From Rhodobacteraceae bacterium SB2 (lineage in GTDB: Bacteria > Pseudomonadota > Alphaproteobacteria > Rhodobacterales > Rhodobacteraceae): a stretch of DNA of 64,000 nucleotides. The stretch lies in assembly GCA_001642945.1 (NCBI GenBank), contig LGRT01000026.1, positions 1 to 64,000 on the forward strand, read 5' to 3'. Below the pieces are notes generated by a model that did no database searches, was not told the origin of the DNA, and worked only from the letters and a program-made list of their open reading frames with translations. Both the position numbers and the translations under genes were made by a program. Every line of letters starts with the position of its first letter. Position 1 is the first letter of the stretch. This document shows positions 53,375 to 60,706 of the stretch, piece after piece.

Positions 53375-53638
53375 CTATTTTTTGATCTGAGCAGTTCTAC
53401 TGCCTGACATGGCAAACTCAGAATTACCCACATAGACGATCTGACTGCCCGCCCGCACTGACGCACCGCATTTAGTGCAGCGGGTTTTAGTCACAGCCTG
53501 ATCCGCAGTCATATCAGGCTCAAATTTCTCAATAAAAGCTTTGACCGGTATTAGCCCTGCATGGCCACACCAGCATCTGATGCTCAAGTGATTGTTTCTA
53601 ATTGCAGCCAGTTTGGTCATACTAAATTGAAACGTCAT
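53375..53638 (-). CDS. Hypothetical Cys-rich protein, 87 aa
   Basis: The start at 53638 (MTFQFSMTKLAAIRNNHLSI) is tentative; the frame is open to 53746. Cys pairs RCWCGHAG and TRCTKCGAS about 35 residues apart suggest a zinc ribbon. It overlaps the end of the SnoaL-like gene by 17 bp and follows it in the same direction. Family unknown. Confidence 0.5.
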   Translation of the reverse strand: MTFQFSMTKLAAIRNNHLSIRCWCGHAGLIPVKAFIEKFEPDMTADQAVTKTRCTKCGASVRAGSQIVYVGNSEFAMSGSRTAQIKK

Positions 53639-53945
53639 GCCCCATATGTCGGTAAATTTTGCCGTCTTTAAAGAAGGTGACGTTAGTCTGCCTGACCCTT
53701 TGACCATCCTTAACCCGCTCGTATTGGAAGGTATGGATGTCTTCATTATCAGTTAAAAATCTTAAATTTGCGTTTCTTAAATCCAATGTTGGGTCTTCAA
53801 ACCAATCCTTCATTTGCTGAAGAAATTCGTCACGGCTTACCATTTCGTATTCTTGAACCGATAGAAAATCTTCATGCATCGAGTCTTCGACGTAACCCAT
53901 GTCTTTGTTCAGAAGTTTTTCTAATGCAAAAACGTGGTTGACCAT
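53622..53945 (-). CDS. SnoaL-like protein, 107 aa (island copy)
   Basis: The start at 53945 (MVNHVFALEKLLNKDMGYVE) follows AGGAG. HEDFLSVQEYEMVSRDEFLQ and TNVTFFKDGKIYRHMGHDV align with the chromosomal protein at 21638-21958. NTF2/SnoaL fold, cytoplasmic, function unknown. Cargo of the island. Confidence 0.75.
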   Translation of the reverse strand: MVNHVFALEKLLNKDMGYVEDSMHEDFLSVQEYEMVSRDEFLQQMKDWFEDPTLDLRNANLRFLTDNEDIHTFQYERVKDGQRVRQTNVTFFKDGKIYRHMGHDVSI

Positions 53946-53998
53946 TGGTTTTCTCCTAAAAGCGTCTTTCCTTTTCAACCTATAGACGGCCTAAAATT

Positions 53999-54238
53999 AT
54001 GGCAATCAACAAGTCTAAAATGAAGTGTAACAAACCTCGGCGTACACCTGATGGGCGAAAGAAGTTCGTGGTCAAAGCGTGTGAGGGCGGCAAGGAAAAG
54101 GTCATCCGATATGGCGACAGTTCCATGCGGATCAAGAAGTCTAATCCTGAGCGCCGCAAATCCTTCCGTGCCTGCCACAAGTGCAGCACTGCAAAATCAA
54201 AACTGAACGCTCGTTATTGGTCGTGCAAAAATTGGTGA
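53999..54238 (+). CDS. Basic phage-type microprotein, 79 aa
   Basis: Very Lys/Arg-rich (KPRRTPDGRKKFVVKACEGG, then RKSFRACHKCSTAKSKLNAR YWSCKNW). The pattern KACEGGKEK ... RKSF.ARHKC ... ARYW.CK is one I know from small conserved proteins of marine podoviruses and related prophages. Cys pairs HKC/SC could bind zinc. Function unknown; a nucleic-acid role is plausible from charge. Confidence 0.75.
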   Translation: MAINKSKMKCNKPRRTPDGRKKFVVKACEGGKEKVIRYGDSSMRIKKSNPERRKSFRACHKCSTAKSKLNARYWSCKNW

Positions 54239-54242
54239 GCCC

Positions 54243-54374
54243 ATGTCCTTAGTTAAAAACATGAATAAGCGTAAGAAGGCTGGCACTTCTCGCTCCAAAA
54301 AAGACAGCACTGTAAGCCCGAAAGCCTACAAGGACATGAAGGCTGGCTGGCCCAAAAAGGGTAAAAAGAAATGA
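54243..54374 (+). CDS. Basic phage-type microprotein, 43 aa
   Basis: The ATG lies 5 bp after the previous stop. It reads MSLVKNMNKRKKAGTSRSKK, then SPKAYKDMKAGWPKKGKKK, a pattern also seen in small conserved marine phage proteins. Its TGA overlaps the next ATG (ATGA), so it is co-translated with the truncated gene that follows. Confidence 0.7.
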   Translation: MSLVKNMNKRKKAGTSRSKKDSTVSPKAYKDMKAGWPKKGKKK

Positions 54375-54448
54375 GCGAAGACCGGCTTACACGCATGGAA
54401 GACAAGTTAGATAAGCTTTCAGAGGCCTTATCCTTGTTCACCCCATAA
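54371..54448 (+). pseudogene. Truncated 5' copy of the XhlA-like gene
   Basis: MSEDRLTRMEDKLDKLSEAL followed by SLFTP and TAA. The first 19 codons match those of the gene at 54971-55237, but the frame then runs into the 3' end of the cupin gene. It marks the left border of a duplication or insertion that brought the cupin gene. Confidence 0.75.
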
Positions 54449-54784
54449 ACCGTGGAACTCATATGCCACTGCGCCTTTATCGCCATTCACCCAAGCATCA
54501 TGGCCTGGTTCAATTGAGTAAGCGCTTCCCGCATTGTAGGTCATCTCTGAACCGTCGTCATGTCTGCAGGTAATTGAACCTTCGACAATTACACCAACAT
54601 GCTTTGCCTGACAGCTTTCCGTACCAACCACGGGCTTGATGTCTTTAGACCATTTCCAGCCTGGTTTTGCGGAAATTTTCATAACTCTTTGACCACCAAC
54701 ATTCACCATTTCAACTTTCGCATTGTTGGGTGTCATCACTTCGTCGGCTTGGGTGGAAAAGTCTTTGCACTCTAAAGATCCCAT
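54428..54784 (-). CDS. Cupin-domain protein, 118 aa
   Basis: AAAGGAG precedes the ATG. Single cupin fold: GWKWSKDIKPVVGTESCQAK, HVGVIVEGSITCRHDDGSEM, YNAGSAYSIEPGHDAWVNGD. Metal-site His residues are reduced (HVGV, HDAW), so it may be a non-enzymatic or altered cupin. It lies between the truncated and full XhlA-like copies on the opposite strand, as inserted cargo. Confidence 0.82.
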   Translation of the reverse strand: MGSLECKDFSTQADEVMTPNNAKVEMVNVGGQRVMKISAKPGWKWSKDIKPVVGTESCQAKHVGVIVEGSITCRHDDGSEMTYNAGSAYSIEPGHDAWVNGDKGAVAYEFHGLWGEQG

Positions 54785-54994
54785 AACTTGTCTCCTTTAT
54801 TATCGTACGCATCAAAATCTGGATTGATTTCAGATTTGCACTTTTCTAAGACTTTGGCACTTCAATTTTCAAATTTCGTTACGTAACTTACTGATTTAGC
54901 TTAATAATAATATGTTATAACATCACATTTTAAAATTAAGCGCTAGGCCGCACTTCAAGGACAGCAAAACATAAGTGAAGACCGGCTCACCCGC

Positions 54995-55237
54995 ATGGAA
55001 GACAAGCTGGATAAGCTGTCAGAAGCTGTCCTCGCCATTGCTCGAATGGAAGAGCGAATGCTCACCGTGTTTAAACGGCTGGAAAACGTGGACGGCGGTG
55101 TAAAGAAAATGGATGACCGCATCGATGAGATGGAAAAACAGGCCATCGCCAGAGGTCAGAAGATCGCATTTGCCGAACGGATATTCTGGATGATCTGCAC
55201 GGGCGCCGTGGGTCTGGCATTCGTATACTTGAGGTAA
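54995..55237 (+). CDS. XhlA-like coiled-coil membrane protein, 80 aa
   Basis: A coiled coil (MEDKLDKLSEAVLAIARMEE, then RLENVDGGVKKMDDRIDEME) ends in one transmembrane helix (IFWMICTGAVGLAFVYLR), the layout of XhlA/holin-associated phage proteins. By comparison with the truncated copy, the original start would be at 54971, but that codon is ATA, not ATG; it probably now starts at 54995 or is weakly translated. Confidence 0.7.
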   Translation: MEDKLDKLSEAVLAIARMEERMLTVFKRLENVDGGVKKMDDRIDEMEKQAIARGQKIAFAERIFWMICTGAVGLAFVYLR

Positions 55238-55274
55238 TTAGGGCTCAGAACCTATGCTCTAAGCCCACAATTTA

Positions 55275-55679
55275 TTATTTACAGGGATAAAGTTCCCACA
55301 CTGCTTTGCCTTCTGCATCAGCTTCATAAGTGAACATGTAATACTTACCATTCAGTTCAGATAAAGCTTCAGATGTTGTTTCAAATATAGCCCCGCCTCT
55401 AAAAGATACGCCCCCGGCTTCGGTCATGTTTCCAACTCCATCACACTTATATGTGGCAACACCTTCTGCACACATTACTACACCAGCGTAAGCATGACCC
55501 GCCCATGAACCGTCAGGTCTCATGTGAGCAGTAAATGCCGCTCGTGATTGAACATCATAGCCTAATAATTTTCCACTACCGACAGTGTGGGTGTCCATGG
55601 CGGGAAGTCCATATTTACCAGAATCTATCGGCTTACTGGTTTCCTGAAATGTCATTGATCCGGCTTTATCACCAATCAT
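55275..55679 (-). CDS. DUF3224-like beta-barrel protein, 134 aa
   Basis: AAGGAG lies eight bases before the ATG. The sequence MIGDKAGSMTFQETSKPIDS, then GYDVQSRAAFTAHMRPDGSW and CAEGVATYKCDGVGNMTEAG is strand-rich and fits small lipocalin/allene-oxide-cyclase-like barrels (DUF3224 group) at fold level. No signal peptide. Island cargo with unknown ligand. Confidence 0.6.
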   Translation of the reverse strand: MIGDKAGSMTFQETSKPIDSGKYGLPAMDTHTVGSGKLLGYDVQSRAAFTAHMRPDGSWAGHAYAGVVMCAEGVATYKCDGVGNMTEAGGVSFRGGAIFETTSEALSELNGKYYMFTYEADAEGKAVWELYPCK

Positions 55680-55874
55680 TGTTATTCTCCTTTTTATGCG
55701 ACCGTCGTTTCAAAATAGTTATCGTGCACCAAAATATTGGATGCCGACGACGTGCCGATAATTACCGAACTTCCAAAGTTCACAAACGCAAAAATAAGTA
55801 ACGTTACGTCATTTTGATACTACACTTAATGGTCAAAATGAGCCCTTTTGTTCAAGAGCGAACCCTAGAATATT

Positions 55875-56261
55875 ATGGATATTGCAACTAAAGAACTGAC
55901 AGACAAACAGGCTGCTTTCCTTGAAGCACTGCTGGGCGAGGCTCGTGGTAATATTCGAGCAGCAATGAACATCGCTGGATATTCCAAAACAACAGCCACC
56001 ACAGAAGTCGTTGGGCCTCTGAGAGAAGAAATTACAGAACGAGCCGGCATGATGTTAGCCATCAATGCACCGAAAGCGGCATTCGGGATTATAGACGTTT
56101 TAGACGATCCCTCAGCACTGGGCGCTCGCAACGCAATCTCTGCTGCCCGTGAAGTTCTAGATCGCACTGGTCTGGTGAAAAAAGAGCAGGTTGAGGTCAG
56201 CGGTAATGCCGGCGGCATATTTATCCTGCCCCCGAAGACGGCAAACGACGACCTGCCCTAA
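55875..56261 (+). CDS. Terminase-small-subunit-like protein, copy 2
   Basis: 128 residues, the same length as copy 1: ELTDKQAAFLEALLGEARGN, AAMNIAGYSKTTATTEVVGP, APKAAFGIIDVLDDPSALGA and REVLDRTGLVKKEQVEVSGN, ending GGIFILPPKT. An N-terminal HTH and helical core are expected. Two paralogues 4.3 kb apart in one small island are unusual, because a phage normally has one. No large terminase accompanies either. Confidence 0.72.
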   Translation: MDIATKELTDKQAAFLEALLGEARGNIRAAMNIAGYSKTTATTEVVGPLREEITERAGMMLAINAPKAAFGIIDVLDDPSALGARNAISAAREVLDRTGLVKKEQVEVSGNAGGIFILPPKTANDDLP

Positions 56262-56269
56262 AATTTGGT

Positions 56270-56641
56270 TTACATCGTCTCTATCACTTCACCATTTATA
56301 ACCAGCACCTCACCAAACTTGCCCATAACCTCGAAAAAGCCCGGGGCATTTGGCATTGATCCAGCAGCATCTAAATGTTGACCAATGCCTTCTGGGTGAA
56401 CGTAAACTTCATTTATCGAAAAGAGCACATTGCCAGTGGTGCCCTCACTAGGGTCAGAAAAATTTACCAACTCATCTGATTTTGAAACATAGTAATGAAC
56501 TAGTTGAATTTTACTATCATCATAACTGTGAGTATCCCGCATCCATTTCGCATGTGTTTTAATTTCAGCCTCTACGTCGGCGACTACATCCGCTGGAACT
56601 TTCATATTTAAATTGAAGGTTCTTTGTCCATTTTTGACCAT
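56270..56641 (-). CDS. ABM/barrel-like hypothetical protein, 123 aa
   Basis: AAGGA precedes the ATG. The pattern TFNLNMKVPADVVADVEAEI, AKWMRDTHSYDDSKIQLVHY, VLFSINEVYVHPEGIGQHLD and PGFFEVMGKFGEVLVINGEV resembles antibiotic-biosynthesis-monooxygenase-like dimeric barrels (strand, helix, strand, strand, helix, strand). Cytoplasmic. Cargo gene convergent with copy 2 of the terminase-like gene. Confidence 0.65.
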   Translation of the reverse strand: MVKNGQRTFNLNMKVPADVVADVEAEIKTHAKWMRDTHSYDDSKIQLVHYYVSKSDELVNFSDPSEGTTGNVLFSINEVYVHPEGIGQHLDAAGSMPNAPGFFEVMGKFGEVLVINGEVIETM

Positions 56642-56741
56642 TTTTATCTTCCTTATTGGGCTGATTTCTAAAAAACTTACCTGCGGTAAGTAATTAGACC
56701 ATAACTCAAAATGAAATTACAACAAGCAATTAGTATTTTAA

Positions 56742-56948
56742 ATGTGGCCGAATAAAACTAGACCTAACAAAACAGCTAAAGTACCATATGGGTATGCCGT
56801 TAGTGAAAGCGATCCACTGGTTCTTATCCCCGACCCTGAAGTTGTTGGGTGGGTGGAAACTGCTCTTGATCATCTTGATCAAGGCAACAGCACTAGAAAT
56901 GTGGCGGCGTGGCTGGTGGAAAAAACTGGCAAAAAGATTTCTCAGTAG
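56742..56948 (+). CDS. Truncated recombinase-like or phage-type protein, 68 aa
   Basis: It reads MWPNKTRPNKTAKVPYGYAV, then PDPEVVGWVETALDHLDQGN and TRNVAAWLVEKTGKKIS. The phrase VPYGY ... G-N-S-x-R-x-V-A-x-W-L resembles the recombinase domain that follows the catalytic part of large serine recombinases, and similar short proteins in marine phages. There is no catalytic Ser domain. It ends abruptly at TAG, so it may be a fragment. Confidence 0.5.
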   Translation: MWPNKTRPNKTAKVPYGYAVSESDPLVLIPDPEVVGWVETALDHLDQGNSTRNVAAWLVEKTGKKISQ

Positions 56949-57073
56949 GACGTAAGCATTTTGTTAGGCTCAATATCTTAACACCGTAAAGTCAGACATA
57001 TTCATACTTAACATCAACCCGCAACACGCTGAAATTAAATTGTAAAGTATAAAATTATTCATTAATTAGCAGG

Positions 57074-58441
57074 TTACAAAAACGATAAATCTAACCTGTC
57101 GATTGCCTCTTTCTTTGATTTTAGAGAATAGCCCTGCCCATAGCTCTCACCCACTGAACTGGCAGCATGCCCTAGTAAAAAATCCTGTAAATCTTTTGGA
57201 ACGCCAGCATCCCGCAGCATGTCCTTGTACGTGTGCCGCAAGCTGTGCACTACTAAGTTTTGATCGGAGGAACTACGAACTAACCTTATTTGGCGCAGTA
57301 AGGCCTTAGACGCTGCGTTTTGCGACTTTCCATCAACATCTTTGGGATAATTGAAAAGGCGCCCCTGCCCTGTAGGCAGCTTTAATTTATCGGGTATAGG
57401 AACCTTACGCCTAGATGCCTCATCATTCTTCAAAAGTTTCGCTTCGTCAGTCAGATCAAAAAAGCGAATACCCGTATCTTCGTCGATTTTAATATCATCA
57501 AATGTCAGTAGCGCCACTTCGTCTAATCGCATTCCGGTACAAGCGAGAATTTGCAGGCACAATCTATCCCTCTGCTTCATAGGCAACTGAAAAAGCCTAG
57601 TTAATTGCTTTTGAGTAAATGGTACACGTTTCCTAGGAGGCTTTCCCTTGCCTTTAAGACGTAATCCAGCAAAGCTATTGAATTCCACGTAACCTCGTTC
57701 TTCAGCAAAATTCAGCAAACCACGCATTGCGGCAACTGCAGTTTCCAAAGTGCTGTGGGCAAGCCCAAATTTTACTAAATGCTGAACATAATGGTTGGCT
57801 TCTACTTTGGTGACCGCATCGACTGTTTGGTCACCTCCAAATTTAATAAACCGCTTCACGTGCGAAGCGTATGTATTAATAGTTTTTGTACGGCTAACGC
57901 TTGGATTATCTAACCATTGCTCCAAAACTTCAGAAATAAGCGGGTTATCGCTTAACCGAAAACCTTCAATCTTGTTTGTGGAAAAAAATAGATCGGCTTG
58001 CTCTTCAAAATCCTCTAATGCTTTTTCCATCCTTTCCTGCATATGAGCAATGCCAATGGCTGTTTCAGGATCCCCTTCGCCCATCCAATCTAAGCTTTTG
58101 GCATAAGATGCACGCTCCATTATATCCCGCATGGCCTCTAAAGATGTTGACTTTTTAAGCAGCTGATCTGCAGAAAAACCATGCTTTTTCTCAGAGGTCA
58201 GGTCTATAATCTTTTGACCAGCCTTAAAATAAGGGTGATTTTCCGCTAGGGCGCCCTCCAACTCGTTAAGAATTTCATTAGCCTTCTGGATCAGTCTTTT
58301 CTCAGCGAGCTTTTTATCACTCGTGCCAGTACTCCGTTTGATCTGCTTTTGGCCCTTAAAGCTTTGGCGCAGTTCTACAGGCACAGTTACGCAAACATAC
58401 CACTTGCCTTTTGCCTGCACCAAAGTAGGTTTGAAATCCAT
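57074..58441 (-). CDS. int: Tyrosine-recombinase integrase of the tRNA-Ser island
   Basis: 455 residues. The N-terminal part (AKGKWYVCVTVPVELRQSFK) is DUF6538-like, followed by a long helical core-binding region and a catalytic domain with Arg in CTGMRLDEVALLTFDD, H-x-x-R in VHSLRHTYKDMLRDAG, and Tyr in SVGESYGQGYS. It starts about 90 bp from the tRNA-Ser 3' end. It probably catalyses integration and excision between the 19-bp direct repeats. The gene is intact. It is related in layout, not closely in sequence, to the tRNA-Arg integrase at 714. Confidence 0.93.
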   Translation of the reverse strand: MDFKPTLVQAKGKWYVCVTVPVELRQSFKGQKQIKRSTGTSDKKLAEKRLIQKANEILNELEGALAENHPYFKAGQKIIDLTSEKKHGFSADQLLKKSTSLEAMRDIMERASYAKSLDWMGEGDPETAIGIAHMQERMEKALEDFEEQADLFFSTNKIEGFRLSDNPLISEVLEQWLDNPSVSRTKTINTYASHVKRFIKFGGDQTVDAVTKVEANHYVQHLVKFGLAHSTLETAVAAMRGLLNFAEERGYVEFNSFAGLRLKGKGKPPRKRVPFTQKQLTRLFQLPMKQRDRLCLQILACTGMRLDEVALLTFDDIKIDEDTGIRFFDLTDEAKLLKNDEASRRKVPIPDKLKLPTGQGRLFNYPKDVDGKSQNAASKALLRQIRLVRSSSDQNLVVHSLRHTYKDMLRDAGVPKDLQDFLLGHAASSVGESYGQGYSLKSKKEAIDRLDLSFL

Positions 58442-58446
58442 CTTTT

Positions 58447-58462
58447 ATAATGTCCAAAATAA
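58447..58462. repeat. Right arm-type repeat ATAATGTCCAAAATAA
   Basis: Exact copy of 49845-49860, between the integrase start and the tRNA-Ser core. A further half copy AATGTCCA follows at 58461-58468, giving two AATGTCCA units in tandem here. Confidence 0.7.
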
Positions 58463-58531
58463 TGTCCACGTTAATGCTTCAAAGCACTTACTCTTCAAAT
58501 AAACAATGAATATTTATGGAAGGAGGGTCAA

Positions 58532-58621
58532 TGGCGGAGGAGGTGGGATTCGAACCCACGGTAGACTTTCACCTACGTCGGTTTTCAAGACCGGTGCATT
58601 CAACCACTCTGCCACTCCTCC
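58532..58621 (-). tRNA. tRNA-Ser (anticodon UGA)
   Basis: Minus strand from 58621: acceptor stem GGAGGAG/CTCCTCC, D arm TGGCAGAGTGGTTGAATGCA, anticodon stem CCGGT/ACCGG with loop CTTGAAA (anticodon TGA), a long variable arm typical of tRNA-Ser, T arm GGGTTCGAATCCC and an encoded CCA. Bases 58532-58550 serve as the proximal attachment core of the island; the tRNA remains complete. Confidence 0.97.
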
Positions 58622-58886
58622 GACGAACCCCGCATAGCTGCAGAAGATTGATTCTAAAAGAGCCAATCTTAAATAAAACAGACTTTCGTAGCCAAATTGG
58701 CTTAAAATCAATATCATGGCGCGACCTCGCACCAAAAACCTCCATTCCCATTCGCTGTTTATGTTTGCGCGGCTGAAAAACAATCAGCTCTTCTAAAAGA
58801 TTAACCCCATGAGCCAGCAGCCGGCATTGAAACTTCATCATTAACCGATAAACTGTGTTTACGGCATATCAGGTATAGGTAGAGCA

Positions 58887-60083
58887 ATGTTTTGGCGGTT
58901 TTCACCACTTCAAATTAAAAAAGCAGGGGCAATCACATTTTTTATGTTTTGCATCTGCGCCTTTTTGGGGCAGGTTGCCTGGTCGTTTGACACCAAAGCC
59001 AAAGCCGCCTACGCGATTGATCTGACCAGCGGTTCCGTGCTGCTGTCAAAAAACTCAGAAACGCCCTTGCCGCCAGCTTCTATGTCAAAACTGATGACGC
59101 TTTATATGGCGTTCGAGTTTATCCGGGCGGGCCGTTTAAACCTAGATGAAAAGCTGCCTGTTTCTGATCATGCAGCCAGCTATGGTGGCTCAACAATGTT
59201 TCTGGATACATCCGATCGCGTCACGGTCGAAGATCTCTTGCGCGGGATTATTGTACTATCTGGAAATGATGCCTGCGCGGTCATCGCCGAAGCCCTATCG
59301 CCCGATGGAACCGAAGCGGGCTTTGCCACTATGATGACGCAGCGCGCGAAACAACTTGGCATGACTCAGTCAACTTTTACAAATTCAAATGGCTGGCCAC
59401 AGATCGGACACGCGATGAGCGCGCATGATCTGGGTCTTTTAGCATCCGCTCTGATCAAAGACTTTCCAGAATTTTACCCGCTTTTCGCCGAACAACGCTT
59501 TGAATTTGATGGAAGAGCCCCTGCGAATACACAAAACCGTAACCCTTTGTTGAAATTGCAGATCGGAGCCGACGGGTTAAAAACGGGTCATACAAAAGAG
59601 GCCGGATATGGGCTTGTAGGATCGGCTGTACAGGGCGAGCGCCGTATTGTATTTGTGATTTCAGGCTTGGGTTCGGCGCGCGAGCGCGCGGAGGAAGCAG
59701 AAGCGATGGTGAATTGGGCCTTCCGACAATTCTCGCTGCGCCCCCTCAGATCAAAAGGTACCCCGCTGGCATTGGCGCCGGTTTGGAATGGCAGCGAAAA
59801 ATCAGTTGCTTTGTCCTTGAACCAAGACCTGAAAATTCTGGTACCCGTAATGAGCAAAGACAGTTTGACCTTGCGGATTGAATATAAGGGGCCGATCCCC
59901 GCCCCTATCAAACAAGGTGATAAAATAGCGGATTTGATCGTTTCATCTGATGGTTTACCCGACAGCCGCTACGATCTTTTCGCGGCAACCTCAATTTCAG
60001 TTGGTGGGTTTTCTGCGCGGCTGCGAACCGCGGCGATCACCTTGAAAAACATGCTGATAGACGGTCCAGAGGCGGCATTTTGA
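58887..60083 (+). CDS. dacC: D-alanyl-D-alanine carboxypeptidase (low-MW PBP, S11)
   Basis: 398 residues with an N-terminal signal/anchor (AITFFMFCICAFLGQVAWS). S11 catalytic motifs: Ser-x-x-Lys in PPASMSKLMTLYM, Ser-Gly-Asn in VLSGNDACAV, Lys-Thr-Gly in GLKTGHTKEAGYG. C-terminal beta-rich domain (~290-375) and amphipathic end. It trims the pentapeptide of periplasmic peptidoglycan. It heads a tight operon with tmk, holB, tatD and a PhnP-like gene, a standard Rhodobacteraceae arrangement. The gene symbol is by similarity. Confidence 0.93.
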   Translation: MFWRFSPLQIKKAGAITFFMFCICAFLGQVAWSFDTKAKAAYAIDLTSGSVLLSKNSETPLPPASMSKLMTLYMAFEFIRAGRLNLDEKLPVSDHAASYGGSTMFLDTSDRVTVEDLLRGIIVLSGNDACAVIAEALSPDGTEAGFATMMTQRAKQLGMTQSTFTNSNGWPQIGHAMSAHDLGLLASALIKDFPEFYPLFAEQRFEFDGRAPANTQNRNPLLKLQIGADGLKTGHTKEAGYGLVGSAVQGERRIVFVISGLGSARERAEEAEAMVNWAFRQFSLRPLRSKGTPLALAPVWNGSEKSVALSLNQDLKILVPVMSKDSLTLRIEYKGPIPAPIKQGDKIADLIVSSDGLPDSRYDLFAATSISVGGFSARLRTAAITLKNMLIDGPEAAF

Positions 60084-60706
60084 CTTATCCCGGGCGTTTC
60101 ATCACGTTTGAGGGCATAGATGGGTCTGGCAAATCAACGCAAACCAAGCTTTTGGCGGCGCGCTTGCAAGACGAAGGCTATGATATTATTTTGACGCGAG
60201 AGCCCGGTGGCTCAGAAGGTGCAGAAGAAATTCGCGATCTAGTTCTACAAGGCGCAACCGATAGATGGTCTGCTGAAACCGAAATACTATTATTCACTGC
60301 GGCCCGGCGTGATCACATCGAACGCACGATTTTACCCGCGCTCATTCAAGGCAAAATCGTCATCTGCGATCGCTTTGCGGATTCAACCCGCATGTATCAA
60401 GGTATAAGTCGGGGCGATCTGCGGGCGCTTGTGGATCAGTTGCACCGCCTTATGATCCCATATGATCCCGATATTACGATTTTAATCGATATGGATCCAG
60501 AAATCGGATTGAAACGGGCGAAAGCGCGCGCAACAGCAGAGGAACGTTTTGAAGATTTTGGCCTCGATCTGCAACAACGCATGCGCAGCGGATTTTTAGA
60601 GCTGGCGCGTGAATTCGAAACGCGTATCGCCGTTGTGGACGGCAATCGTGATATCGTAGAACTGGCCGAAACCATATATCAACGCGTTAAACTGGCGCTC
60701 TCATGA
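60080..60706 (+). CDS. tmk: Thymidylate kinase
   Basis: 208 residues: P-loop FEGIDGSGKSTQTKLLAARL, DRFADSTRMYQGISRG (the DRF/DRY motif), TREPGGSEGAEEIRDLVL and the LID region. It phosphorylates dTMP to dTDP. The start is a TTG that overlaps the previous stop (TTGA); no ATG lies in the region. Confidence 0.95.
   Translation: MTYPGRFITFEGIDGSGKSTQTKLLAARLQDEGYDIILTREPGGSEGAEEIRDLVLQGATDRWSAETEILLFTAARRDHIERTILPALIQGKIVICDRFADSTRMYQGISRGDLRALVDQLHRLMIPYDPDITILIDMDPEIGLKRAKARATAEERFEDFGLDLQQRMRSGFLELAREFETRIAVVDGNRDIVELAETIYQRVKLALS

Larger units (their letters stand above)
49756..58550. mobile_element. 8.8-kb integrative island at tRNA-Ser(UGA), satellite- or prophage-like
   Basis: Bounded by 19-bp direct repeats of the tRNA-Ser 3' end, with the integrase gene next to the intact tRNA. 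Inside each boundary, 70-71 bp from the core, lies the same 16-bp sequence (ATAATGTCCAAAATAA), probably integrase arm sites. Contents: two terminase-small-subunit-like genes, a PD-(D/E)XK-like protein, a Fis-like HTH, basic phage-type microproteins, an XhlA-like protein and metabolic cargo. No portal, capsid, tail or large terminase genes. Confidence 0.88.
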
